A program made the translations under genes and the position numbers. The notes under the pieces are model-generated. The model did no database searches, was not told where the DNA came from, and saw nothing but the letters and a program-made list of their open reading frames with translations. Below, in pieces: positions 57,153 to 64,000 of a stretch of 64,000 nucleotides of DNA; position 1 is the stretch's first letter, and the number at the start of each line of letters is the position of its first letter. Source of the stretch: Shewanella morhuae (GTDB lineage Bacteria > Pseudomonadota > Gammaproteobacteria > Enterobacterales > Shewanellaceae); contig NZ_FTNN01000004.1 in the NCBI RefSeq assembly GCF_900156405.1, positions 155,029 to 219,028 of the forward strand, in the 5' to 3' direction.

Positions 57153-57797
57153 ATGAATAATTTGAAGCGTCTCACAAAATCCATTTTCTCTTGCCTCGTC
57201 TTGAGCAGCTTACTGTTTTTAGGCGCTTGCCAAATCTTGCCGCCTACAGATGATTTACAGCCGATTAGCGTAATAGATGCGCGCCAAGCCAAAGCTTGGG
57301 AATTACAGGGTAAATTGGCCATAAAAACCCCTGATGATAAGCTCAGCGCCAATATCTACTGGCGCCATAGCGAAGAGAGTGACGCACTCACGCTTACCAC
57401 TATGCTGGGTACAACAGTGTTGACGCTTAACTCAACCCCGAACTCAGCCCATTTGCATATCGATGGTAAAGATTTTAGCGACGATAACGCCCAGCGTTTA
57501 CTCGAGCGCGTTAGTGGCTGGTCAATTCCGTTAGCCGATTTGCCACTATGGATCACCGGCCAAGTTGGCCCAAATGATCAGGTCATCGAAAGCGACAATC
57601 AAGGCAAACCTAAACTACTGACCAATACTCAAACCCCACCACCTTGGCTAGTCACATTTTTAAGCTGGCAATCCCAAAGTGGCGCCAATGTTCCCTACCA
57701 ATTAAAGCTGGATCGCGGCGACTTACAACTCAAACTACAACTTAATCAATGGCAAGCGCTTGGCAAGCCCGCGATAATTGCTGGAGAACAGCCTTAA
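57153..57797 (+). CDS. lolB: Outer-membrane lipoprotein receptor LolB
   Basis: Receives lipoproteins from LolA and inserts them in the outer membrane. The 214-residue precursor has a signal peptide with lipobox LFLGAC and the LolB barrel: [24 protein letters not shown], and [18 protein letters not shown]. It shares the usual gammaproteobacterial lolB-ispE-prs order opposite hemA; ispE starts 2 bp after its stop. Confidence 0.92.
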   Translation: MNNLKRLTKSIFSCLVLSSLLFLGACQILPPTDDLQPISVIDARQAKAWELQGKLAIKTPDDKLSANIYWRHSEESDALTLTTMLGTTVLTLNSTPNSAHLHIDGKDFSDDNAQRLLERVSGWSIPLADLPLWITGQVGPNDQVIESDNQGKPKLLTNTQTPPPWLVTFLSWQSQSGANVPYQLKLDRGDLQLKLQLNQWQALGKPAIIAGEQP

Positions 57798-57798
57798 C

Positions 57799-58653
57799 AT
57801 GTCCGCTATTATTTCCCGCAATTGGCCTGCACCAGCCAAACTTAACTTATTTTTACACGTTAATGGCCGCCGTAACGACGGCTATCACGAACTGCAAACG
57901 CTGTTTCAGTTTATCGATTGCTGCGACATGCTCGATTTTTGCGTCACTGACACTGACGAATTGGTGTTGCATTCGAATATGTCGGCTGTTGTCGCTGATA
58001 ACGATAACTTAATTCTGCGAGCCGCAAAATCATTGCAGCAAGCCACCGGCTTTAAAGGTGGCGCTGAAATCTGGTTAGATAAACGCCTGCCTATGGGTGG
58101 CGGCTTAGGTGGCGGCTCATCAGATGCGGCGACGACTTTGGTGGCATTAAACAAACTCTGGAACACCCAATTATCAACTGAAAAACTGGCTGAAATCGGC
58201 CTTAAGCTAGGAGCCGATATTCCTGTTTTTATTCATGGTTTCGCCGCTTTTGCTGAAGGTGTGGGTGAGCGTTTACATGCAGTAAATCCAAATGAACTTT
58301 GGTATGTCATTATTACCCCCGATGCCCATGTTTCTACTGCCGACGTGTTTAAAGATCCACTTTTACCACGCGATACACCTAAATTAGCCATTGACACCTT
58401 AATGAGCCAACCTTGGGTAAATGATTGTCAAAAACTGGTCGTTTCTAAATACCCTCAAGTTGCCAAGGCATTAGGCTGGCTGCTAGAATACGCGCCGTCG
58501 CGAATGACAGGAACAGGCGCATGCGTGTTCGGGGAATTCACACAACAGCAACAAGCTCTCGCAGCTTTGGCGAAATTACCGTCTGATATGCAAGGATTTG
58601 TTGCAAAAGGGATGAATCGTTCGCCGCTCATGGTGCGATTGAGTCACCCGTAA
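57799..58653 (+). CDS. ispE: 4-diphosphocytidyl-2-C-methyl-D-erythritol kinase
   Basis: Phosphorylates CDP-methylerythritol in the MEP isoprenoid pathway. The 284-residue GHMP kinase has [12 protein letters not shown] near residue 11, the ATP loop [17 protein letters not shown] near 95 and a C-terminal [12 protein letters not shown]. The ATG at 57799 aligns with E. coli; a longer in-frame reading from a TTG overlaps lolB. Confidence 0.94.
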   Translation: MSAIISRNWPAPAKLNLFLHVNGRRNDGYHELQTLFQFIDCCDMLDFCVTDTDELVLHSNMSAVVADNDNLILRAAKSLQQATGFKGGAEIWLDKRLPMGGGLGGGSSDAATTLVALNKLWNTQLSTEKLAEIGLKLGADIPVFIHGFAAFAEGVGERLHAVNPNELWYVIITPDAHVSTADVFKDPLLPRDTPKLAIDTLMSQPWVNDCQKLVVSKYPQVAKALGWLLEYAPSRMTGTGACVFGEFTQQQQALAALAKLPSDMQGFVAKGMNRSPLMVRLSHP

Positions 58654-58765
58654 ACTACTTTCTTCTAGCGTAACCTTTTATACGATAATGCCTCGGGTTT
58701 CTCCCGTCCCACATCGTCGTTACGCTAGCCACTAAAATATAAAGCAAACGCCTGAGGTTTATACA

Positions 58766-59713
58766 GTGCCCGACATCAAGCTCTTTGCTGGGAACGCCAC
58801 CCCCAGTCTCGCTAGAAAGATAGCCGATCGTCTATTTTGCAAACTCGGAGACGCAGTGGTTGGTCGTTTCAGCGATGGTGAAATCAGTGTCCAAATTAAC
58901 GAAAATGTACGTGGTGCCGATGTGTTCATCATCCAATCTACTTGCGCGCCGACAAACGACAACCTGATGGAACTCATCGTGATGGTTGACGCGCTGCGCC
59001 GTGCATCTGCAGGCCGTATTACCGCAGTGATTCCTTACTTTGGTTATGCTCGTCAAGACCGTCGTGTTCGTAGTGCACGTGTACCTATTACCGCTAAAGT
59101 TGTTGCCGATTTCTTGTCTAGCGTGGGTGTTGACCGCGTTTTGACCTGTGACCTGCACGCTGAGCAAATCCAAGGCTTCTTTGATGTTCCCGTTGATAAC
59201 GTATTTGGTAGCCCAGTGCTGCTAGAAGATATGTTGGCAAAGAACTTAGATAACCCTGTGGTTGTTTCTCCTGATATCGGTGGTGTTGTTCGCGCTCGCG
59301 CAGTAGCAAAACTATTGGATGATTCTGATCTAGCCATTATTGATAAACGTCGCCCACAGGCAAACGTTGCTCAAGTTATGCATATCATTGGTGATGTTCA
59401 AGGCCGTGACTGCATTATCGTTGACGATATGATCGACACAGGTGGCACTCTGTGTAAAGCGGCTGAAGCCTTGAAAGAACATGGTGCGAACCGCGTATTT
59501 GCCTACGCAACTCACCCTGTATTCTCAGGTAATGCGGCTGAAAATATCGCTAACTCTGTGATTGATGAAGTGATTGTGACTGACACTGTCCCTTTAAGCC
59601 CTGAAATGCTGAAAGTGGCTAAAGTGACACAGTTGACTATGTCAGCAGTACTGGCAGAGGCGATTCGTCGCGTGAGTAACGAAGAGTCAATCTCTGCGAT
59701 GTTCCGCCACTAA
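58766..59713 (+). CDS. prs: Ribose-phosphate pyrophosphokinase (PRPP synthetase)
   Basis: Makes PRPP from ribose-5-phosphate and ATP for nucleotide, NAD, His and Trp synthesis; Hpt, also in the window, uses its product. The 315-residue protein has the ATP-binding YFGYARQDR segment, [17 protein letters not shown] and the PRPP loop [12 protein letters not shown]. It starts with GTG 112 bp after ispE. The tRNA often found in this gap in other species is not seen. Confidence 0.96.
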   Translation: MPDIKLFAGNATPSLARKIADRLFCKLGDAVVGRFSDGEISVQINENVRGADVFIIQSTCAPTNDNLMELIVMVDALRRASAGRITAVIPYFGYARQDRRVRSARVPITAKVVADFLSSVGVDRVLTCDLHAEQIQGFFDVPVDNVFGSPVLLEDMLAKNLDNPVVVSPDIGGVVRARAVAKLLDDSDLAIIDKRRPQANVAQVMHIIGDVQGRDCIIVDDMIDTGGTLCKAAEALKEHGANRVFAYATHPVFSGNAAENIANSVIDEVIVTDTVPLSPEMLKVAKVTQLTMSAVLAEAIRRVSNEESISAMFRH

Positions 59714-59775
59714 TCAGTTATAGACTGATCTGGGTTATTTCAATACAGCGAATTAGTGGGCTGTATTGCTATAAT

Positions 59776-60216
59776 CTATGACACATAAAAACGCACTCTG
59801 ATGAGTGCGTTTTTGTTACTGTTATTTATGCGCATCATTTTTTTAGGGAAACCAATTTTTGTGTGAGCCGCTTTTGATACCCGTCGTTTGGAACATGAGA
59901 TTTTAACGTTACTCACTGCGCGGAATAAAAACTCCGCCAGCGCTTTGAGATCATCCGACGCATTCGCAGCAGCGGCATGTGATGACTCCTCAGCAATATC
60001 CCTAATCACTACCACGTTCTTATTCACTTCGGCAGCGACCATACTTTGCTCTTCAATCGCCGCGGCAATTTGAGTGCTCATATCCATAATATTACGCATG
60101 TCTGTATTGATACGTTTCAATAATGTCCCCGCACTCGCAGCTTGCTCTGCGCTCTCTTCGCCTTGTTTTTGGCTCGATGCCATTAACTGCACAATCAAAC
60201 GGGTACGGGACTGCAG
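59776..60216 (-). pseudogene. Remnant of a methyl-accepting chemotaxis protein C-terminus
   Basis: From 60216 leftward the frame reads LQSRTRLIVQLMASSQKQG, then TDMRNIMDMSTQIAAAIEEQSMVAAEVNKNVVVIRDIAEESSHAAAANASDDLKALAEFL. This is the C-terminal end of a chemoreceptor signalling domain, including its IAAAIEEQS methylation/dimer helix. Everything N-terminal to it is gone (no sensor, TM, HAMP or hairpin tip). A short internal deletion is suggested after SRT. The end runs past the expected stop into unrelated residues and through the prs terminator. It is not expected to be functional. Confidence 0.75.
59787..59815 (+). terminator. Rho-independent terminator after prs
   Basis: ACGCACTC (59791-59798) pairs with GAGTGCGT (59803-59810), flanked by A and T tracts. 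Confidence 0.88.
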
Positions 60217-60282
60217 CGTGAACTTGATCTATTGTAATTAACTTAATGTGACCAATTCGAAACTCAACACAAGGAAGCAACT

Positions 60283-61239
60283 ATGAGTAACCGCAATTTA
60301 ACTACAACTAGCCTATTTATTTCGATGCTTTATTTAAGCCTGATAGCGAATGTGTTCGCAGTGCAAAACATCGATAAAAAACTCAGTATTAGCAACGATA
60401 TTCAATTTAAAATCAACGTCCAACGTGGGGATGTAGCCATTCAAACCTGGGATAAAAGCGAGGTGAGCGTTAGCGGTACACTGGATGAACTGAGCGAAGG
60501 GTTTGTATTTGAGCAACAGGGAAATACGCTTAATTTCGAAGACAAAATGCCCCGCCACTATAATAGCAGTACTAACACTGGTTCGCAGCTCACCATTAAA
60601 GTGCCAAAGACAGTAAAACTCAGTGCTGACACCGTCTCCGCCAACCTGCAATTAACTGATATAAAAGGTGAACTCAAATTAAGCACTGTGAGTGGTAATA
60701 TCAATGCTAACCAACTGAGTGGTAATGCTGAGCTACACACTATCTCAGGTGATATCACCACTACAGCCATCAACGGTAATAACAAGTTGAAAACCGTATC
60801 GGGGACTATTCAAGATACCGATAGTCAAGGTGAAATTAATTATTATCTCGTGAGCGGCGATTTAAATAGTCAATCTCGAGCCGAAAAAGTCACGATTGAA
60901 CAGGTTTCAGGCGAAGTTACCGCAAACTTGAATACCGCCAAAGAAATCATCCTAAAAACGGTCAGTGGCGACGTGCAAGTCTCACTGACTAAAAACGTCA
61001 GCACCGTCAATTTAGACAGCATCAGTGGTGATATCATGCTGACGTTTGCTGATATACCCGATGCTAGCTTTGATTTAAATGGCGGTCCTAGCGGAAAAAT
61101 CAGCAATGCGTTAACTCAAGATGAACCTAAAAAACAAAAATATGCACCACGTGCAAAGCTTGTATTCCAAACTGGCTCAGGTGCTGCCAAGGTAAAAATA
61201 AATACCATCAGTGGTGAGCTAACATTAAAAAAGCAGTAA
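60283..61239 (+). CDS. Exported DUF4097 family beta-helix protein
   Basis: A 318-residue protein with a signal peptide (to about residue 26, NVFA) and a DUF4097 body built of short repeats. The VSG(D/N/E)[IL] motif recurs about every 17-21 residues (TVSGNI, TISGDI, TVSGTI, LVSGDL, QVSGEV, TVSGDV, SISGDI, TISGEL), giving a right-handed beta-helix ladder. The family has no defined role; export suggests an envelope function. Strong AAGGA ribosome site at the start. Confidence 0.82.
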   Translation: MSNRNLTTTSLFISMLYLSLIANVFAVQNIDKKLSISNDIQFKINVQRGDVAIQTWDKSEVSVSGTLDELSEGFVFEQQGNTLNFEDKMPRHYNSSTNTGSQLTIKVPKTVKLSADTVSANLQLTDIKGELKLSTVSGNINANQLSGNAELHTISGDITTTAINGNNKLKTVSGTIQDTDSQGEINYYLVSGDLNSQSRAEKVTIEQVSGEVTANLNTAKEIILKTVSGDVQVSLTKNVSTVNLDSISGDIMLTFADIPDASFDLNGGPSGKISNALTQDEPKKQKYAPRAKLVFQTGSGAAKVKINTISGELTLKKQ

Positions 61240-61263
61240 TCACTCACCCTTTTAGCATACACA

Positions 61264-61300
61264 AAAATGCCGCCGCGAGTCGCACTCGGGCGGCATTGTT
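61264..61300. terminator. Bidirectional terminator between DUF4097 and rsuA
   Basis: AATGCCGCC and GGCGGCATT are the core of a stem with one bulge, flanked by AAAAA on the left and TTGTTAT on the right. Confidence 0.7.
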
Positions 61301-61372
61301 ATATCAAGTGGGTCAATCCACACTCGAAATAGACTCTGCGTTTCTACAGGTTATTTACCTAAATTTAGGTGG

Positions 61373-62062
61373 TTAAACTGACGCGATTTCTTCAGCGGTC
61401 AAATATCGCCATTCGCCTAATGCAAGTGCGCGATCTAACTCTATGTTCCCAATACTTTCACGGTGCAAACCTGCCACATGATTCCCCACAGCAGCAAACA
61501 TACGCTTCACTTGATGGTACTTACCTTCGGTGATGGTTAAGCGCACTAATTGCGGCTCAATAATCTCCAATAGCGCAGGCTTTGTTAAGCCATCTTCACC
61601 GCGTAATTCAACACCGGCAGCAAATAGTGCAATTAAGCTAGTATCAATCGGATCGGCCAGTTGCACTAAATAACGTTTGGCGCACTCTTTTTTCGGCGAA
61701 GTGACTTTGTGTGACCACTGACCGTCAGTCGTAATCAACACCAGTCCAGTGGTATCAGCATCTAAACGGCCGGCAATGTGCAAGGTTTCAGGCTTTGGTA
61801 CATCAAGTAAACTCAATACCGAAGGATAAGTCTCATCAATCGTTGAGCAAATCGTATCGACTGGTTTGTTAAGCATCAAATAACGCACGCCCACTAATGC
61901 TATCCGTTCACCCTCAAGGCAAACATGCATAGCTTCACTCACTTTAAAGCCCGAATCTTTAACAACCACACCATCGCAAGTAATGTCACCGCGATGCAGG
62001 GCTTTTTTCGCTAATGAGCGAGTTAGTGAGGTACTCTCACAGATAAATTTGTCTAAACGCAC
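61373..62062 (-). CDS. rsuA: 16S rRNA pseudouridine(516) synthase
   Basis: Makes pseudouridine 516 in 16S rRNA. The 229-residue protein has an S4 domain (RLDKFICESTSLTRSLAKKALHRG) and the RsuA catalytic stretch HIAGRLDADTTGLVLIT with the active-site Asp, then YHQVKRMFAAVGNHV. The GTG at 62062 aligns with the E. coli start; extending to 62125 adds a non-homologous leader. A single gene. Confidence 0.92.
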   Translation of the reverse strand: MRLDKFICESTSLTRSLAKKALHRGDITCDGVVVKDSGFKVSEAMHVCLEGERIALVGVRYLMLNKPVDTICSTIDETYPSVLSLLDVPKPETLHIAGRLDADTTGLVLITTDGQWSHKVTSPKKECAKRYLVQLADPIDTSLIALFAAGVELRGEDGLTKPALLEIIEPQLVRLTITEGKYHQVKRMFAAVGNHVAGLHRESIGNIELDRALALGEWRYLTAEEIASV

Positions 62063-62202
62063 GTTAATACTCAACTTCAATAAAGAAAACTGCCATATTA
62101 TGAGGCCGACCACTTCAAAGGGCAAAGAATTGCGACTAGGCAGTGATGCTATTGTTACATGTCCCTTAAAAATTGCTCGCTATCGCCACAGAGAAAGATG
62201 AC

Positions 62203-62757
62203 ATGACGGAATACCAAAAAATGATCGCGGGCCAAGAATATAATTGCTTTGCCAGCGAACTATTGAGTGTAAGAGCGCAGCAGCAACAGCTCAATCGGCA
62301 ATTAAATCAAACTATCGAGCAAGATAATCAAGATTTCACTCAACTCTGCCAACAACTCATTCCTCATAAATCGTCAGCGGCGACGATATCTACACCTATT
62401 TTTATCAGCTACGGCCTTAACCTCACCCTTGCCGATAAAGTGTTTATCAATGTAAATGTCACCTTGCAAGATAATGCGCCCATTGTGATTGGTGAACAGA
62501 CCATGGTTGGCCCCAACGCCCAGTTTTATACTTCGTGTCATCCACTCGATGCTAAGCTGCGTTGCTCAGGTTTAGAAACCGCAAAAGCCATTAACGTGGG
62601 CAAGCGTGTATGGATTGGTGGCGGAGCAATCATAATGCCAGGAGTCAGTATTGGTGATGATGCGATTATCGGTGCTGGCGCTGTAGTGACAAAAAATGTC
62701 GCCGCGAAGAGTATCGTGGTAGGTAATCCTGCCAAGCCAATTAAGCAGCTGAGCTAA
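62203..62757 (+). CDS. maa: Maltose O-acetyltransferase-like hexapeptide transferase
   Basis: A 184-residue left-handed beta-helix acetyltransferase of the Maa/NodL/LacA group: an N-terminal helical part ([14 protein letters not shown]), then hexapeptide turns with [13 protein letters not shown] containing the catalytic His, and [29 protein letters not shown]. It should acetylate a sugar with acetyl-CoA; the exact sugar is unsure. An ATG four bases upstream is out of frame with it. Confidence 0.82.
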   Translation: MTEYQKMIAGQEYNCFASELLSVRAQQQQLNRQLNQTIEQDNQDFTQLCQQLIPHKSSAATISTPIFISYGLNLTLADKVFINVNVTLQDNAPIVIGEQTMVGPNAQFYTSCHPLDAKLRCSGLETAKAINVGKRVWIGGGAIIMPGVSIGDDAIIGAGAVVTKNVAAKSIVVGNPAKPIKQLS

Positions 62758-63019
62758 GCGAGTTTAAAATATTGCGCTAAACATTCGCCAATCTTAAATA
62801 ACTTACATACGTTAGTGTTGCCGAGAATGGTTTCAACCTTGTCATTGGTAACCTTTAGTTACATATGACTCAGGTGAATCGCATGATATAAAGAGTAATG
62901 ATCTTGTTTCAATTTACACTAAAGCATTAACATACATTCCATTGCGCCTGAAGCAATCCCATCTTTGCCAAAATAACAGCCCCCATAATGGGCACAATAA
63001 TAAACTCGAAGGAAACAAC

Positions 63020-64000
63020 ATGAGAAAAGTACTTATTGGGGGACTGTGTGCCTCACTCATCGCAGGTCTAACTGCCTGTAATGATAAGCCTGCCGAAGTC
63101 AAAGCTCCCGAAACGACTAAAACAGCCACCGCTGCTGCAGTGACGCAAGCATTAGGTTCTGGTATTGAATTTGCTAATTTTGACAAATCCATTCGTCCGC
63201 AGGATGACTTTTATCAATATGTTAACGGCGCTTGGTTGAAAAAAACCGAAATCCCAGCCGACCGCACCAGCATTGGCGCCTTCTACGATTTACGTGAAAA
63301 ATCCCGTGACGATGTAAAAGCTATCATCGAGGAAGTCGCAGCAACGCCAAATCTGGCCGCAGGCACTGATGAGCAAAAAGTAGCTGATTTGTATCGCTCA
63401 TTCATGGATACCGAGACACTCAACAAGCTGGGTGTTACGCCCATTCAAAGTGAATTCGATGCCATTAATGCCTTAAAAGATAAAAATGAATTAGTGGCAT
63501 ACTTCACCCATAGCCAAATTGCTGGTGCTGGTACGCCAATAGCGTTTTATATCGATATCGACGCCAAAAACTCTAGCCGTTATGCGACGCACTTATACCA
63601 ATATGGCTTAAGCTTGCCAGAAAAAGATTACTACTTTAATGACTCAGAGCGCTTCGTTAATATCCGTAAAGCGTTTGTTGCCCACATCGAAAACATGTTT
63701 ACTCTAGCAGGGCTGGCCGAACCCAAAGCCAGTGCTGAGGCTATTTTAGCGTTAGAAACCGCCATTGCCGCTAAGCATTGGGATGTGGTGGAAAACCGCG
63801 ACAGCACTAAAACCTATAACCTGTACCAAGTAAAAGATTTACCAACATTGGCACCGGATATCGACTGGACAGTTTACTTAACTACGCTTGGCGCTGATAA
63901 ACAAACCGATATTATTATTAACCAACCTAGTTATATCCAAGGCTTAAACGAAGTGCTAAAAGCAACCGACTTAGCCACGTGGAAAACCTACATGCAGTGG
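63020..64000 (+). CDS. M13 family metallopeptidase lipoprotein, cut by the window end
   Basis: ATG at 63020 follows AAGGAAAC. The frame is open to the window edge (327 codons seen of an expected 650-700). A lipoprotein signal with lipobox GLTAC is followed by the M13 (neprilysin/PepO-type) N-terminal domain: DDFYQYVNGAWLKKTEIPADRTSIGAFYDLREKS and LPEKDYYF. The zinc site HExxH lies beyond the window, so catalysis cannot be checked. It is probably a periplasm-facing, zinc-dependent endopeptidase. Confidence 0.88.
   Translation, partial: MRKVLIGGLCASLIAGLTACNDKPAEVKAPETTKTATAAAVTQALGSGIEFANFDKSIRPQDDFYQYVNGAWLKKTEIPADRTSIGAFYDLREKSRDDVKAIIEEVAATPNLAAGTDEQKVADLYRSFMDTETLNKLGVTPIQSEFDAINALKDKNELVAYFTHSQIAGAGTPIAFYIDIDAKNSSRYATHLYQYGLSLPEKDYYFNDSERFVNIRKAFVAHIENMFTLAGLAEPKASAEAILALETAIAAKHWDVVENRDSTKTYNLYQVKDLPTLAPDIDWTVYLTTLGADKQTDIIINQPSYIQGLNEVLKATDLATWKTYMQW

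Noticed and set aside
58654-58765. A tRNA gene between ispE and prs
   Set aside because: The gap was read for a cloverleaf and T-loop sequence; none was found.

Overview
The window reads as a chromosomal segment of a marine/aquatic gammaproteobacterium, almost certainly Shewanella or a very close relative. The basis is gene content and order recognised from memory (glnE, a PutA without a DNA-binding domain, cydDC beside a class IV adenylate cyclase-like gene, mpl-ubiX-hpt, an orphan MSHA-type pilin, hemA-prfA-prmC diverging from lolB-ispE-prs), not a database search. No rRNA, tRNA, insertion sequence, prophage or CRISPR array was seen. Most of the window is housekeeping chromosome with small accessory blocks.

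Layout. 1-1000: the start of a leftward membrane protein and a decayed SbtA/DUF897-type bicarbonate transporter. 1048-4970: a GAF-GGDEF diguanylate cyclase and glnE, leftward. 5206-12276: a rightward block of lipoprotein, double DUF350 protein, membrane-fused spermidine-synthase-like enzyme, YjfI (DUF2170), YjfJ (PspA family), YjfK (DUF2491), a small ribbon-helix-helix-like protein and a voltage-gated-type K+ channel. This resembles an expanded E. coli yjfIJKL region and sits between glnE and ygiF, which are neighbours in E. coli. 12352-16844: ygiF, a DUF47/Pit phosphate uptake pair, ygiM. 17108-20287: putA. 20519-24580: an unrecognised three-gene leftward envelope operon (OmpA-type lipoprotein, five-TM coiled-coil protein, exported VWA protein). 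24920-30352: DUF599, a 58-residue HTH protein, a CYTH protein, cydC and cydD. 30630-36209: orphan pilin, DUF3626, rhlE, yadGH-like ABC exporter. 36418-39014: hpt, ubiX, mpl. 39226-45587: a possible PilZ-like protein, a fatty-acid-hydroxylase family protein, DUF2804, yajG, a cyclophilin, a small unknown protein, ampG. 45747-50370: yajQ, VanZ-like, panE, a PII protein with a sigma-54/NtrC-type upstream region, a DMT transporter, kdsA. 50435-56899: DUF819, sirB1/sirB2, GNAT, prmC, prfA, hemA. 57153-59713: lolB, ispE, prs. 59776-64000: a chemoreceptor remnant, DUF4097, rsuA, a maltose-acetyltransferase-like gene, and an M13 peptidase cut by the window end.

How genes may work together. GlnE and the PII protein belong to the same nitrogen circuit but lie 43 kb apart. 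Mpl and AmpG both recycle murein. PrmC methylates PrfA. LolB, KdsA, YgiM, the OmpA-type lipoprotein operon and the Yjf-like block all concern the envelope. The two regions most worth study are the Yjf-like block (PspA family + polyamine-type enzyme + DUF350 + ion channel, with a shared 13-bp palindrome before both of its apparent transcription units) and the 20519-24580 operon.
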